Assembly: GCA_030844895.1 (NCBI GenBank)
Contig: CM061230.1
Coordinates: 598,705-662,704, forward strand
DNA length: 64,000 nucleotides
Reading direction: 5' to 3'
From: Ambrosia x helenae
Lineage: Eukaryota; Streptophyta; Magnoliopsida; Asterales; Asteraceae
Position numbers and translations under genes: made by a program. The notes beneath the pieces were generated by a model. That model did no database searches. It was given only the letters and a program-made list of their open reading frames with translations, and was not told the DNA's origin. Shown piece by piece: positions 46,859-58,692 of the stretch (its first letter is position 1; the number at the start of each line of letters is the position of its first letter).

Positions 46859-47445
46859 GTAACTACACACACCTAAAGATCTAAACGCCGCAACGATTCC
46901 ATATTATCTTCAACAATGCACAATCCATATCCACAATAACAATCACATAACCAAACAACACTCTAAAAACTTACCCAAATTCAACTTTACAACTCAAGAT
47001 AATACAATTACAATAAAAAAGATGCAATATTTCAAGATTATCCCACAAAACCAACAAAACATTCAACAACATCAATAAAACCTAAACAAAAACATCAAAT
47101 CCAAACAACCCAATTCAAATTTCGTATCAATTTCACAAACCCATGTCCCCAATTGCAAAAAAGATTAAAAAAATTGGGACTTTAAGAATCTTTAAAAAAA
47201 AATGTAAAAAATGAAACAAATCTTGGTCAAGCAAGTATAGACAAAGGATGATTGAACAAAAAGCAGGAAAATTTACCTTAGAGAAGGAGAATTAGAGGGC
47301 TGGTTGATGAAGAAACAGAGGCAAAGTGGGTGTGAAGACAATGGTGGAATTTAATTTTGTCGGTTTTATTTTTTTATTTTTTATAAATTAAGATGAAGAG
47401 AGAAGAAAGGGTACGGAAATAAAAAGATTGATTCCAACATGTTTT

Positions 47446-47465
47446 AGAGAGAGAGAGAGAGAGAT
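47446..47465. repeat. (GA)n microsatellite
   Basis: About ten GA units. CT-rich on the minus strand, as is common near plant transcription starts. Confidence 0.85.
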
Positions 47466-47529
47466 TGCGTGTGAAATGTAAAATTGGGGTTTTTATTATT
47501 ATTATTAAAAGAAGATTTAATAGGCAATG

Positions 47530-47758
47530 ATCTCCAGTCCAGCTGGCCCAGCAGGTTTGAGGTGAGAAGGTTTACTTTTTTGGAGGGTTTCTGCCCGAGT
47601 TTGGTCCCAGGTTCGAATCTCACGCTCCACCGAAAAAATAACCGCTTGGGTTTGAAAGGAAAAACCCGTGTGGTGCTATGGGATTCGATCATGGGCAGTG
47701 GTTGCTTTACAACACAAAATTTACCGCTGAAACACTACTCCAAAAAAATAAAATAAAT
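47530..47758 (+). repeat. tRNA-derived SINE with A and B boxes
   Basis: A box TGGCCCAGCAGG (47544-47555), B box GGTTCGAATCT (about 47610-47620) and 3' end CCGCTGAAACACTACTCC followed by an A-rich tail. Same family as 10455-10640. Confidence 0.75.
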
Positions 47759-49447
47759 AATAATGTGACAAAAGTTCAAAGGGATATTCCATTAAGATGT
47801 TCTTGTGGTATTGTTTCTTTTGAATTTATTCGTGTGGAAGGTTTGAATTATATATTCGAATAATGTTTAATTCGAAATGGTTACAACTTACAATAATAAT
47901 ATGATGTATATGTTTTCTTAGTTTTTTTGTAAATGATGTATGATGTATTAATTGGTTGATGCTTAATACTGATTTATTTGAGCGTGCTTTTATCTTGTTA
48001 ATGTTAAAAAGATGGTATGAAATGTTCGCTTTTGTGGTATGAAATATTTGTGTTTCGAGTTAAAAAACTAGCACAAAATTGAAAATATTTCGGATGCCTT
48101 GTATGACAAGTAAACATGGCCTCCTTAATTGTCAATTACGTTATCATTTTAAGTGTTAAAAAGACCAAAGGGGTATGGTAGATTGTTATTGTATGATTTT
48201 GGCCCTTCATAATTATGAAATTTATACCAAATTTATAGTTTTTATATATGTTAATCAACCTGACGCACGTAAGAGTTTATAAGACTATAGGGAAGGGGGT
48301 GGAAGGGGGGGGGGGGGGGTTGAAAGGAATAATAGTATATTATTAGTTTGTGTGTTAAAAAAAAAAAAAAAAAAAAAAAAGAGGGCAATAAAAAAATTAC
48401 AACTCATTCTCAAGCCCCCCCCCCCCCCCCACCCCCACACACACACACTCCCTGCACTCTGACCTTAACAGTATATTTAGGAGAACTATCAAAGAAAAAT
48501 CAAAACAATTTATCCTATTATATATTTTCAACATTATGGTTTCCTTAAAAAGAATTTAATTTTTATTTAGATTTCTAACATTTTAATTATCAACCAATTT
48601 AACAATTTGTTCTTATTAATAATTTATTATTAATATATCTTTTTTATCTTTCGGTCCAAATTGGTAAGTTGATACTCACAGCACCATTCATGTATGATTA
48701 AATGTTTTTACGTCTATTTTTTATTTGAATTAATATTGACGTTGTAACATGTTGATCCTAAAAGCTAGTTTGTGTTGGTGGCTAATTGACTTCTAGTATG
48801 AAAGACTCATATGATTCTTGATTTAGGATGCTATTGTACTTTTAGCTTATCACTTATTCAATCATTTGAAGTTTTTAATAAATTTGAAGTTTTTAATAAG
48901 GGCATTTTGTTTGGGCATCCAAAATTAATATCGTCACACTTAGCCTTTTCTATCTTTCTTTATATGTACATATGTGTATATAAAGAAAGATATAACTAAA
49001 GTAACTTTTTTTTGTTTAACTAACTAATTGTTGAGTTTAATTCAGCAAGACCTTCCACAACCTAGGTGTTTTAAAGGCTTTGCCTTTGTCAATGAACCAC
49101 CACCCCATTTGTTGATCTTTTATTTACATGATTACATCTTTGTCATCGTCTTTCTTTCTGTTTTTTATTAATTTGATTCCCACGCTTTATATTGTATTCT
49201 ATCTTTAAGGAAAAAGAAAAATTCACCACTAAAAAAAAAGTTTAGGTATTTAAGCGTTGATGAAAGTTGTGGGGTTAAGTTAATATTTGCCCTTCAATGC
49301 ACATTTACATAACATTTATATTTATTGTAACACCACATAATACAAAACGTCACAAATTTACTAGTACACACCACACCAATTGACAAAATAGTAACTATAG
49401 ATATATATGATAACAATATGATACTTCAACAGAAGTACTTAGGCAAC
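47759..49447. other. Intergenic AT-rich DNA with homopolymer runs
   Basis: G15 at 48305-48319, A24 at 48357-48380 and C16 at 48415-48430 lie within 130 bp. No gene or bounded element. Confidence 0.6.
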
Positions 49448-50194
49448 TTAATATGAAGCACATATTGTTGCTATGAAGATCAAAACATAAGTGACATAAA
49501 ATGGTAGAGAGTTCGATTTCGCTGTTCCATTAGGCGTGTCCGCACTTGTTCCGGGTGTTGTCTTTGATCCACTTCCTGCAATATACATGCAAGACTAGAA
49601 GCCTTAAAGAAAAGAAGCCAGAAAATGTTTTTTTTTTTTTTTTTTTTTTTTTTTTTGGGGGGGGGGGGGGGGGGGCTAAATCTAAATGATAAAAAAAAAA
49701 GATATGTAATTGATATGGTTGATCATGAATGTTCACCTGAAGGCGAGTCTGATGGGGTAGAGCCCGCGGGTCCATTGGCACCCTCTGGTACAAATAGTTA
49801 AAATTATATCATAAAAAACCTTAGTATTTCAAACGTTACACGAATAAAAGTAAATATGGGCTCTTGACATACCAGTACATCGACTAACTGGGGGAGTTTG
49901 TATATTGCAAGCACCAGGTAGCGCAAGTGCCAAAGTTTGGTTAATGTTCAAACCCGGGGGTGCACCTGAGCCATTACCAGTGAACACACAAAGGCACTGT
50001 GGTTGCGACTGAACCACGTTGGCTAGTTGTGAGCAACAAGAAGTTGTTGGGGTCGATGAGTTTCCAGAGACGTACCCAAGACATGGGCTCAAGCTCACGA
50101 GTGCGGTGGTGCATCCCGATTGAGCCATGGCAACACCACATAGACATAGCATGCCCATGGCTAGACCAAATACCTCAAATCGGTTTGAAGCCAT
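49448..50194 (-). CDS. GPI-anchored non-specific lipid-transfer protein (LTPG/xylogen-like)
   Basis: Secreted protein that binds lipids in a hydrophobic cavity and is tethered to the outer plasma membrane, with roles in cuticle and wall lipid export by family. Exons: 49873-50194, 49737-49784 and 49448-49575, all GT-AG and phase-consistent, giving about 165 aa. Residues 1-24 are a signal peptide ending AMAQ. The eight-cysteine motif is complete: C-x9-C-x14-CC-x12-CxC-x26-C-x9-C. A Pro/Ser/Gly/Thr-rich linker (GPAGSTPSDSPS) follows, then NGTAKSNS and a hydrophobic C-terminal tail (FYVTYVLIFIATIC), the GPI-addition signal. The start is the only Met before the signal peptide. The second intron contains a T29-G19 run. 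Read-through of the first donor gives a spurious 121-aa frame. Confidence 0.9.
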
Positions 50195-50261
50195 TGTTTT
50201 TTGAGGTATTTAGCATGTAACAATGAATATCTTTTATGCATGCAAAGAGTTTAGGAAGTGG

Positions 50262-50272
50262 AATTATATATG
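50262..50272 (-). promoter_or_regulatory. Candidate TATA box of the LTPG gene
   Basis: The minus strand reads CATATATAATTCC about 70 bp upstream of the start codon. Confidence 0.45.
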
Positions 50273-50589
50273 ATGAATTGGGAATATGGAAAAAGTAAAA
50301 AACTATTTTTTTTTGAGGGATATTGGTGGCCTACTTTTGTTTATTTACGTTAGTATTACAAATTTAAAATATTAACATGTTTTATATATAAGAATTAAAT
50401 CAAGAACCTATAGTTAATAAGCAAAAGTAGGCTAACTGCAAATAGATCATGTTTTGTTTTGTTTGTGTGTGTAAACACAACCCGGCACCGTTTTTGGTTA
50501 CCTTGATTTTTAATTTTTAATTACATAGTTTGGATTAGGGGTTAAAATATTGCTTAATCTATCTATATAAATCAAAGCCTAAAATCTTA

Positions 50590-50720
50590 CATGACATTCA
50601 AATAGGGCAACCTCCCTTTTAAGTGTGTCAAGTCAGTGGAAAGTCTTGGGTTCAAGTCTCACAGATCATATGATTTAAAAGAAATTAACATTTCAAAAAA
50701 AAAAAGTGTGTCATGTCATT
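50590..50720 (+). repeat. Possible SINE fragment
   Basis: A B-box-like GGGTTCAAGTCTC near 50650 and an A run at 50695-50706. The A box is unclear. Flanking sequence to 51370 is AT-rich and otherwise unassigned. Confidence 0.35.
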
Positions 50721-51374
50721 AGTGATTTAAAATAAAAATATATATATATATTTCTTTCTCATGTGCATGACACATGCACTTTCTCTATATTTTTCATTTT
50801 TTATAGGACATTGTTTTGGAAAAACAATTACACCAAATTAACGAGCATTTTATTATATTTCCAACGAGTACTAAAGTGCTATACAAAAAACGAAAAAAGA
50901 AAACGACTTTTATGTGGTGATTTTTAAAATAGATACTTAAATTATGTATAAGTGAAGAAAACAGTTGAGAAACATGAAAAGATGATTGATTGTGTATTCA
51001 TAATAAAGATTGAACATGTATATCATTTTTTAACAAATGTTCACTTTACACATTAGAATCGTCTATCATCATCATGACATATTATTTGATACCAAATTTT
51101 TTACAATCTTTTTATGAAAAACGGACTATTACTTTTTTAGTACACATTTTATCACATCATATTGGAATATTTGTCTATTTCAGGACGTTTCCATGGATGG
51201 ACTAGTTATCTATAATTATATATTTTTTAGGAACCACCAAACCAATCCTATTTTTTTTTTTTGAAAAAACCAAACCAATCCTATGTTAAAATTAAGGTGG
51301 CCATTGGATTCTACTAACAAAACCTTAATTTACTCCACTTTTCTAGGACGATCACAAGATCCAACCGAAGAGTT

Positions 51375-51383
51375 CTATAAATA
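51375..51383 (+). promoter_or_regulatory. TATA box of the Ole e 6-like gene
   Basis: CTATAAATA about 90 bp upstream of the ATG, a good plant TATA box and distance. Confidence 0.7.
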
Positions 51384-51469
51384 CCAACTTAAACCATACC
51401 ATACCATAAAATCACCTCTTAATTACCACGAAACCACAACAATCAAAGATCTATCACGTACGTTTTGTA

Positions 51470-52470
51470 ATGGCATCTACAAAAGTTGTCGCGGTGCTAC
51501 TTGCGTTTATGGTCATTTTGGTTGTAGCGCGTGCCACCGACAACGAAGATCGTGATCAATCAGAACATGAACATCATGATCAAGACTTTGAGAATTGCGA
51601 GAAAAAATGTATAGATGAAGGCAATGCTAGTTCGTTTTGCACATTGAAGTGTGAGAAAGAATGTCACATGAAAGGCCATGTTGGTAAGTCATTGTAAAGT
51701 TTAAGAAAAATCATTAATCAATATAGACAATTTTAAAAACTATATACATTTTTTCACGGCCGTCTATTTAGTGCTAGAGCCAAAAATTGAACTTGAGACC
51801 TTTACATTAAATTAACATGGTTTTTCTAACTCTACTAACAAGATTTTAATGTATTAAAAACAAATATATATCCTAAATATAGAATTTAATATTTATGTGT
51901 TTATATTTTTTTAAAAAGTTTGGGGCCATTTGAGAGTCAGGCCCTGAGCCGGTGACCACCCGACCCATGCTCAGGGCCAGCCCTGCATTTTTTTTAAACT
52001 ACAAACTCATTTTTATTAACACATAACCGTGAAAAATTAAATCAAGATAGCGGGCAGGCGGGCAACAAGCTGCGCCGCCAACCTTTCTGAATGACAAACC
52101 CTAACCTACTAAGAACGAACCCATGCCCTCGTGGCGCCGAGATATTTCTATGAATAACCCGTTGGACTCTGGTCAGGAAAGGGATGGCTTCCGGTGCCAG
52201 GGAGCCAAAGGTATCAAATGCCAGGGGTACGACGTGTTGGTTCTCCTCACAAGCTTTAGCATGTTTCTCAACTTTCTTCGCCTCTGCTTTCCGCATAAAA
52301 ACTATGGAAACGGGATCGATCTTTCAAAAGTATAGTAACATGGGTTAACTTTTTAACGTACCATCATAAAAATACAATATCTTACACGCATTTTGGAATG
52401 AATTATCATATTTTTAACTAATTTGCATTTATGTTCTTTTATGTTTGCAGCTAGACGTATGGTTAGATAA
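51470..52470 (+). CDS. Small secreted cysteine-rich protein, Ole e 6-like
   Basis: Two exons, 51470-51683 (ends before GTAAGTC) and 52451-52470 (after TTTGCAG), phase-consistent, giving 77 aa. Residues 1-23 form a hydrophobic signal peptide (VVAVLLAFMVILVVARA). The mature part is His/Asp/Glu-rich, then CEKKC-x9-CTLKCEKEC. The repeated CxxxC pattern and the DEGN..SFC segment match the Ole e 6 family of small pollen proteins, a family that includes allergens; its function in the plant is not settled. Family members usually have six cysteines; here the first of the set is missing, leaving five. The intron holds transposon-derived sequence. A frame that reads through the first donor gives 75 aa and is probably not the product. 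Confidence 0.72.
51755..51992 (-). repeat. hAT-like dispersed repeat, copy without SINE
   Basis: Reverse-complement relative of 14098-14580, in the intron of the Ole e 6-like gene, with TAGTGCTAGAGCC at the left and GGTGACCACCCGACCCATGC at the right. It acts as the empty site for the SINE at 14.2 kb. Confidence 0.7.
52005..52300 (-). pseudogene. Retroelement C-terminal fragment (intron of the Ole e 6-like gene)
   Basis: Open frame KKVEKHAKACEENQHVVPLAFDTFGSLAPEAIPFLTRVQRVIH..GFVLSRLGFVIQKG. The same protein segment is at 56170-56510 on the plus strand. It resembles the C-terminal segment of widespread plant retroelement-derived ORFs. The 3' end is followed by an A run (T run on plus). Not a host gene. 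Confidence 0.6.
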
Positions 52471-52889
52471 GATATATTAACCTAAGCATCGTCAAGATAC
52501 GAGTACGTGTGCATATATATGTTAATCTCCATTGAAGGAAGCTTTTATTAGTATTTTTTTTTTCTTTAATAATTGTCTTGTAATTATATAAACTATTAAC
52601 ACAATAAAATATTGTAATATGTTGTCAAGCTTCCTTATTTCTTGCATCTTCGTCGAATATATTTATGTTCGTTTTTATGTTATTGTTTTAATGTTTTTCT
52701 TTATAATATAGTGTCTATTTTGTTAATTTTTGTGGTCAACCTGTGATTTTTTTTTTCCAAACATATTTCATGGCATAAAAGTGTTTGATTCGGCTATTGG
52801 TCATTATCAAAGATATTTAATGGTAAAGGAATATTTTTGTTGTCAATTAATATAGTGATTTTTTTTTTAAACCATACGTATATTCAAAC
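52471..52889. other. 3' flank of the Ole e 6-like gene
   Basis: T-rich sequence, no features supported beyond a probable 3' UTR. Confidence 0.5.
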
Positions 52890-53107
52890 CAATGGCGGAT
52901 CTAGAAAAAATACCAAAAAAATCGAGAGGTAACGGATGTTCCCATGCTTTTACATTTTATAAAAAAATATTTTAAGGGGTAACAAAAAATTTGTTTTATG
53001 GGTAACATTTTATAAAAATAGCTTAAAAAACAAACTTTTTCCACTTCACGAGGAAAATCGAGGGGTAACAGATGTTCCCCCCTGCTTCTACTATACATTC
53101 GCCACTG
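52890..53107. mobile_element. hAT-type MITE (CAATGGCGGAT family)
   Basis: Ends CAATGGCGGATC and, reverse-complemented, CAGTGGCGAATG, with a perfect 8-bp duplication ATTCAAAC (52882-52889 and 53108-53115). It contains repeated GAGGGGTAACAGATGTTCCC-like words. Same family as 22280-23545. Confidence 0.85.
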
Positions 53108-53115
53108 ATTCAAAC

Positions 53116-54252
53116 AACCGCCAGAACGGTCCTCAAACTAAGGATCAACGTATTAAATCAGGCCCTTTGATCGAAGACAAAACACACGAGATTGAACGAA
53201 CTCGTTCGACTCTTTTTATTATCAACCAAAGCACATCAAATACAATAGATCTAACCATCTATTTATACTAATAACATACTAATTCTAACCCAACTCCAAC
53301 TCTATTTTAAATAATAAAATAAACCAACTAGATAAACATATCTAATTACCCCACTTGAATTATCTCTAACCTAATTAAACTTTATGGATAATCCTCCAAA
53401 TCAGAATTATCCTTCACAACGGCAAAAAAACCACACTTACGACATATACAATGGTGACTTACACCAATCTTTCCAACCAATTGTTTTAAAACTAGATCTA
53501 TTTTTCAACCATAAATACAAAAGAGATTTCACGTTCGCCAAGATATCCCCTATGTATGTATGGTTAACAAGGAAAGAATTAACAAATTTAATCTTCCAAA
53601 AATACCATAATCATTATATTTCATTTATATATATTATATACATGGCAACCTGATAATAAATTAGTTGTTAATATGCATTCTCTCATCTTTTCATCAGCAA
53701 CTTAAGATAAGTTACTTATAAATTATAATCATTATATTTCATTTATATATATGGCAACCTGGTAACAAGTTTGTTGTTAATATGTATGCCCAAAGCAAGT
53801 GTATTACATTGCTTGATTTGTATAATTCTATATATGTATGCTTTGCAACATACATATACATGAGTTTCTTCAGTTACATAAAGTTTCATATATAACTTGT
53901 AACAATTTTTTTTTATCAAAACGCGAAATCAGTCCCCAAAATTTATAGACTGACTATGTTTCCGCCCATGTAATATTACACTGGGCGTTAACCTAGTCTT
54001 TTATTAAACAAGAATCAAGAAAGAGTTAAATGCACTTCTATAACAAAATCAATCTGTTGCCTCTAGGTAAAGATGAGCTCTTTCTGCAAAAATCCCACAA
54101 AGAAAACAATTATTAGCAACTTATTAAACTTTTTATTTTCGGTTAATAATTGAAAATAAAAAAATAGGGTAGCGGCGCAACTTGTAGCCCGTTCCACTTG
54201 TAAAAGTTGTCAGTTTTAATGATAATTATAATGACCAGTTATGAAATAAATA

Positions 54253-54291
<39 letters not shown>

Positions 54292-54708
54292 TGATATTCA
54301 ATTGATGGTAACATTCAGCATGATTACCTGATTAGCAAGAGGTATCTTGTCTAGTGCCAAAGAGTTCTTCAATGATAAAAGAATTTTAAAAGCTCTGTAT
54401 AACCAAGAAACATAAAGCATTAAATCAAGAGTCTAGACGAATTAGACGGCGTTGGTTAGCCTATGAGAACTGCGTATCTGCTTATTGCGTTTTGATGCAA
54501 TAAGACATCGTTTTGAGGGTGTTTGGGATGTTTATTTAAACGGCATATATTCTAATAAGTAATCCCAAACCCCCCCCCCCCCCCCCCCCCCCCTAAAAAA
54601 AAGACAGTGATAAAGTCAAAGGTTTGACCTTTTTCGTGGAATGCTGGAGGAGTCTGCAGGCGGTAGGCAAGCTCACTTAGCGAACTGCTAGGGAGGCGAG
54701 GTCGATTG
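53116..54708. other. Intergenic AT-rich DNA
   Basis: 53120-53400 resembles a decayed LTR (TTTATTATCAACCAAAGC, TCTATTTATACTAATAAC) but no ends are defined. (AAT)n occurs at 54255-54292. A MITE relic at about 54440-54593 ends in a run of 24 C (54570-54593). No gene seen. Confidence 0.5.
54570..54593. repeat. Poly-C run of 24
   Basis: At the edge of a GGGGTGTTTGGG-type MITE relic, just past the 3' end of the phosphatase gene. Confidence 0.95.
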
Positions 54709-57700
54709 TTAATAGAAATTAAGACCTTTGTATCTACAAGAAAATGGTAAAAGTTCTTCCACTGCAATTCTAGATGAATAACTAATGTTTTTCTTGAATA
54801 GAGTATTGTTTATAGATTCAACTTCTGCTAAAAACATGCTGTAAACGGGTCGATGATCTGAAAAATCTAGACTCCCCTCGAACATAAGACATTTGGCGCA
54901 GCCCATTACCATACCACAAGATACGATCACACCTTCAAAAAAATTAAAACGTCGAAAATTAAACATGCAAGACGGGTCAAAATTCACTTTAATTGTATTT
55001 AAGGGGTGTTTGGGATTGCGTTTTGAATCTGATTTTTAGATTATTGCGTTTTCAAAACGCAGATAATCAGTTTTTTAGTGTTTGGGATTGCGTTTTGAAA
55101 ACGCAGATAATCAGTTTTTTAGGCTACCAAAACGCAATAATCTATAAGCAGCTCTACCCCTGCTTTTCCAAAACGCATAATCCACATGCCCATTAAAATG
55201 ATGCAGCCTGTTACCATGCAGGAGTTCTTCGTTTTTCTTTAGGACGCGTATCATATCCTGCATATCGATCTGAATTATTTGAATATTTATACGTCGGAGG
55301 GAAGTATATGCACCCTTCGTTCCATCCCTGGAATATGCGCCCCCTCCTACGCTGTATCCGAAGCTGTAATCATTTAAAAGATCATGAAGTTTGAAGCTAA
55401 AAGATTGTCAAGCATAAAACTTTTTCGCATTTATAAGATCCTGCACTTGCCTGGTCCTTATCCAACAAAGCCCTCCAGTTTCGCGTCTCAACCAAGGCCT
55501 TGGCTGACCGATACGAAAGAGCTATTCGGTAATTTAAGTCGCCAAGCCATATGATTCGACTAGAGTCATTCAAATGGAACATTTCAGTGTTAAGAATTCA
55601 AGTTTAAAAACAGTTATGTAATAAAATGGTAATAATAACTAGAGGTGGTAGATCCATTTATTTATAATGGGTTGATTCAGGTCATGTTTTGTTTCAACTT
55701 TCAAACATGTCAAATTTGTAAAATACAACAATTATTATTGAACTTTCTGTCGGACCCTGCGGGAGGGAGATTCACATTGCGGTAGAGGTGTACAAACCGG
55801 TTTAAAAAAAAACGGGTTTTTTAAACCGTTTTTTTAGTCGGGTTCAAAATCGTTTTTTTTTAACCGGTTCGGTTTTAAAACCGGTTTCTGTTGCATAAAA
55901 CCCAAACCGGTGAAACCGGTTAGGATCGGTTTATAAACCGGTTTCTTCAAAAAAAACCGGTTTTAAAAACCGGTTTGTTCGTTGGTGAAGAAAAACTGGG
56001 AAAAAAACGGTTTTTTTAAAGCGGTTTTTTTTTCTTAAACCGGTTGTAAAAAACCGTTTTTTTTTAAACCGGTTTTGGTTTTAATACAAGTTTTTTTTTT
56101 AAACCGGTTTTTTGTACACCTCTACCTTGCGGCCAGCAGATTTGCTTGTCTTTGGGTGGGCTAGGGGGAAACACGCTTGTGTTGACTTAACAAAAGTATC
56201 CCCTCTAGCTGGTTTGAGGGACAATGGATTTGTAGCAGGGCATGCAGTTCAGCGGACAGAGACGAAGAAAGTGGAAAAGCATGCTAAAGTCTGTGAAGAC
56301 AACCAACACACCTTCGTCCCCTTGGCTTTTGATACCTTTGGGTCTCTGGCACTGGAAGCTATCCGTTTTTTGACTAGGATCCAGCGAGTTATACATAGCA
56401 CTGTCTCGACTCCGAGAGGGCAAGGGTTTGTTTTCAGTAGACTAGGTTTTGCTATACAGAAAGGGGTGGCGGCGCAGCTTGTTGTCCGTCTGCCCGCTAT
56501 TTTGATGTAACGTTTGGTTTTATGGTATGAATGGAATTTGATATTAAAAAATAAAATAAAAAATGATAACTGTTGTAATGTTGATTCGTTTTAATGCGTG
56601 CTAAGAGATACTTATTTTTAACCAAATTTATTTTGACCCGTTGCCTGACCCGCCCATTTGCCGCATTTAGTAATAACATGAGGTCTTACTCATGGTCTAG
56701 AATCGTTTGAGGAGAGTTATCGTCTGTTGTTTCGTGATGACGTGGAAACCGAGTTTTTCTCATGATTTCAATCACATCACAGTTTCTTCTGAGTTCATCT
56801 CCATCCTTCTGTCCTGATGTTAAGTGACTACAAATGAAGCAAAAGCTTGTTTGGTGCAATGACATACTGATTGATATTGAACCCTGAAATAAATCAATAA
56901 CACAATAGTTAGTTCAAATTAGTAAACACACTAAAGAGATAAATATATATATAAAAAAATCAGTATTATACTTATGTTAAATAGAAAAAAAAAGTGAATT
57001 TTAGGAATAATTTAATTTAAAAAAAAAGTAAAATGCATAAAAGTTATTTGAGTTTAAAAAAAAAGGCAAAATAGAATTTACTAAATCCCACCTTTTTGTA
57101 GTTGGCCGATAATAATCTCACCTGAGTTTATTCTTTCCACCAGTCCCATCTTTCATACATTTTGCTCTCAATGCACCCCCGTTAACTCATACTAACGTCG
57201 TTAGCCGAAACTCACAATTCTAGGCGATTATTCACCGATTTGAAAGAGGGAATTGAGACAAAGATATTGTTATGTTAAATTGCAGAAATAAGCATGGTTC
57301 GTCGGTTGTAGGTTGATGTTCCCCTCGGATGGGATGATCGGAACCGACGATTAAACCATCGAACCATGTTTATTTCTGTAATTGAACATACCAATGTAAT
57401 GGTCTCGATTCCCTCTTTCAAATCCGGTGAATAATTGCCTAGAATTGTGAGTTTCAGCTAACGGTGTTAGTATGAGTTAACGGGGTGCATTGACAGCAAA
57501 ATGTCTAAAAGGTGAGACTGGTGGAAAGAACAAACTCGAGTGAGATTATTATCGGCTAACGACAAAAAAGTAGGATTAATAAATTCCATTTTTTTCTTAA
57601 AAAAAATAATGAAACTAGTACTAAATATAAAAATGGATAGGGCAAAGTCTCTCTTTTACCCCTTCCCATTTTATACAAACTTTCAATTAATTAAAAATTT

Positions 57701-58083
57701 GTTACCGAAATAATCTTAACCATTAAACTGATTTGATAAAGGGTACAAATTGTTTCCTAATTTTTTTTTTATTTTTTTTTAATATTTTATTTTTGCGAAA
57801 AGAATATGTCCAAACCACTGGTTCAAATGAAAGCGGTTCAAAGTACTTCACAAGATAGATTATGTAACCAGTTCCTGGTCGGACCAACCAAACCGCACCC
57901 AACCACAACAATGTTTTTAAACAATTATCAAACAAAAGACTTCTTACCTTATTTCCAAGATAACCCATTAATCCTCTACCAACACAAGACACCTTCATAT
58001 TATGAACATGCTCTCTAAGATCACTCTTCACCCACACCATAAGATATATCCCCACCATTTGCTTACTCCCAACCAAACAATAC

Positions 58084-58150
<67 letters not shown>

Positions 58151-58654
58151 CTCTTTCCTCCATTGAAAAAGACCGACAATATGCAACCGGGTCATAACCC
58201 AACCCATTATCCGAATCACCCGACCCATTATCCTCATCCGAAGACCCGACACCCGGATCATACCAACCGGGTCGGGTCCCAAACATGACCCGATCACTCA
58301 CACTATATCTATTCTCAAATCTTGAATGTGGGATTGCCATGTGATCACTTCCGGTCAACCTCATGCTTTGACTTTGTGATTGTAAAGATCGACGGTGGAA
58401 AAGAGATGATGGGTTTCGGGTTACCGGGTCTTCGAGATCCGAATCCAGTTCGACAAGCGGGTCGGGTGTGGGTGATGGGTTGTGGAGTATATCGGTTGTT
58501 TCAGGTAGAGTGTTGAGTGTTTTTTGAATGAGTGTTTGCCATTTTTTGGCTGGACCGTTGTCTTCTGTTCCTAACACGTTTCCCGCGTTTAATGGAACAA
58601 TTTCTTGAAACCTGGTTTTTAAAAGGTAGTTAGAACTTAGAAAGTGTGTCTAAT

Positions 58655-58692
<38 letters not shown>

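Larger units (their letters stand above)
45545..47277 (-). other. Possible 5'-UTR intron of the SKIP30-like gene
   Basis: A donor-like CTAAG/GTAAAT lies at 47277/47276 and an acceptor-like TTCTTAGCAG at 45546, 22 bases before the start codon. The segment in between has only MITEs and homopolymers. The 5' exon would lie at about 47278-47400, downstream of a GA-rich tract. Inferred from splice-like signals only. Confidence 0.35.

Noticed and set aside
49829..49872. C-terminal residues after SRCT in the 121-aa LTPG frame
   Set aside because: Read-through of a GTATGT donor. The downstream exons supply the linker and GPI signal expected of the family.
57723..57947. Extension of the 284-codon phosphatase frame past GYLGNK
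   Set aside because: This is intron 5 read-through. A GTAAGA donor follows NK and the homologous sequence resumes at 56883 with GSISISMSLHQ.
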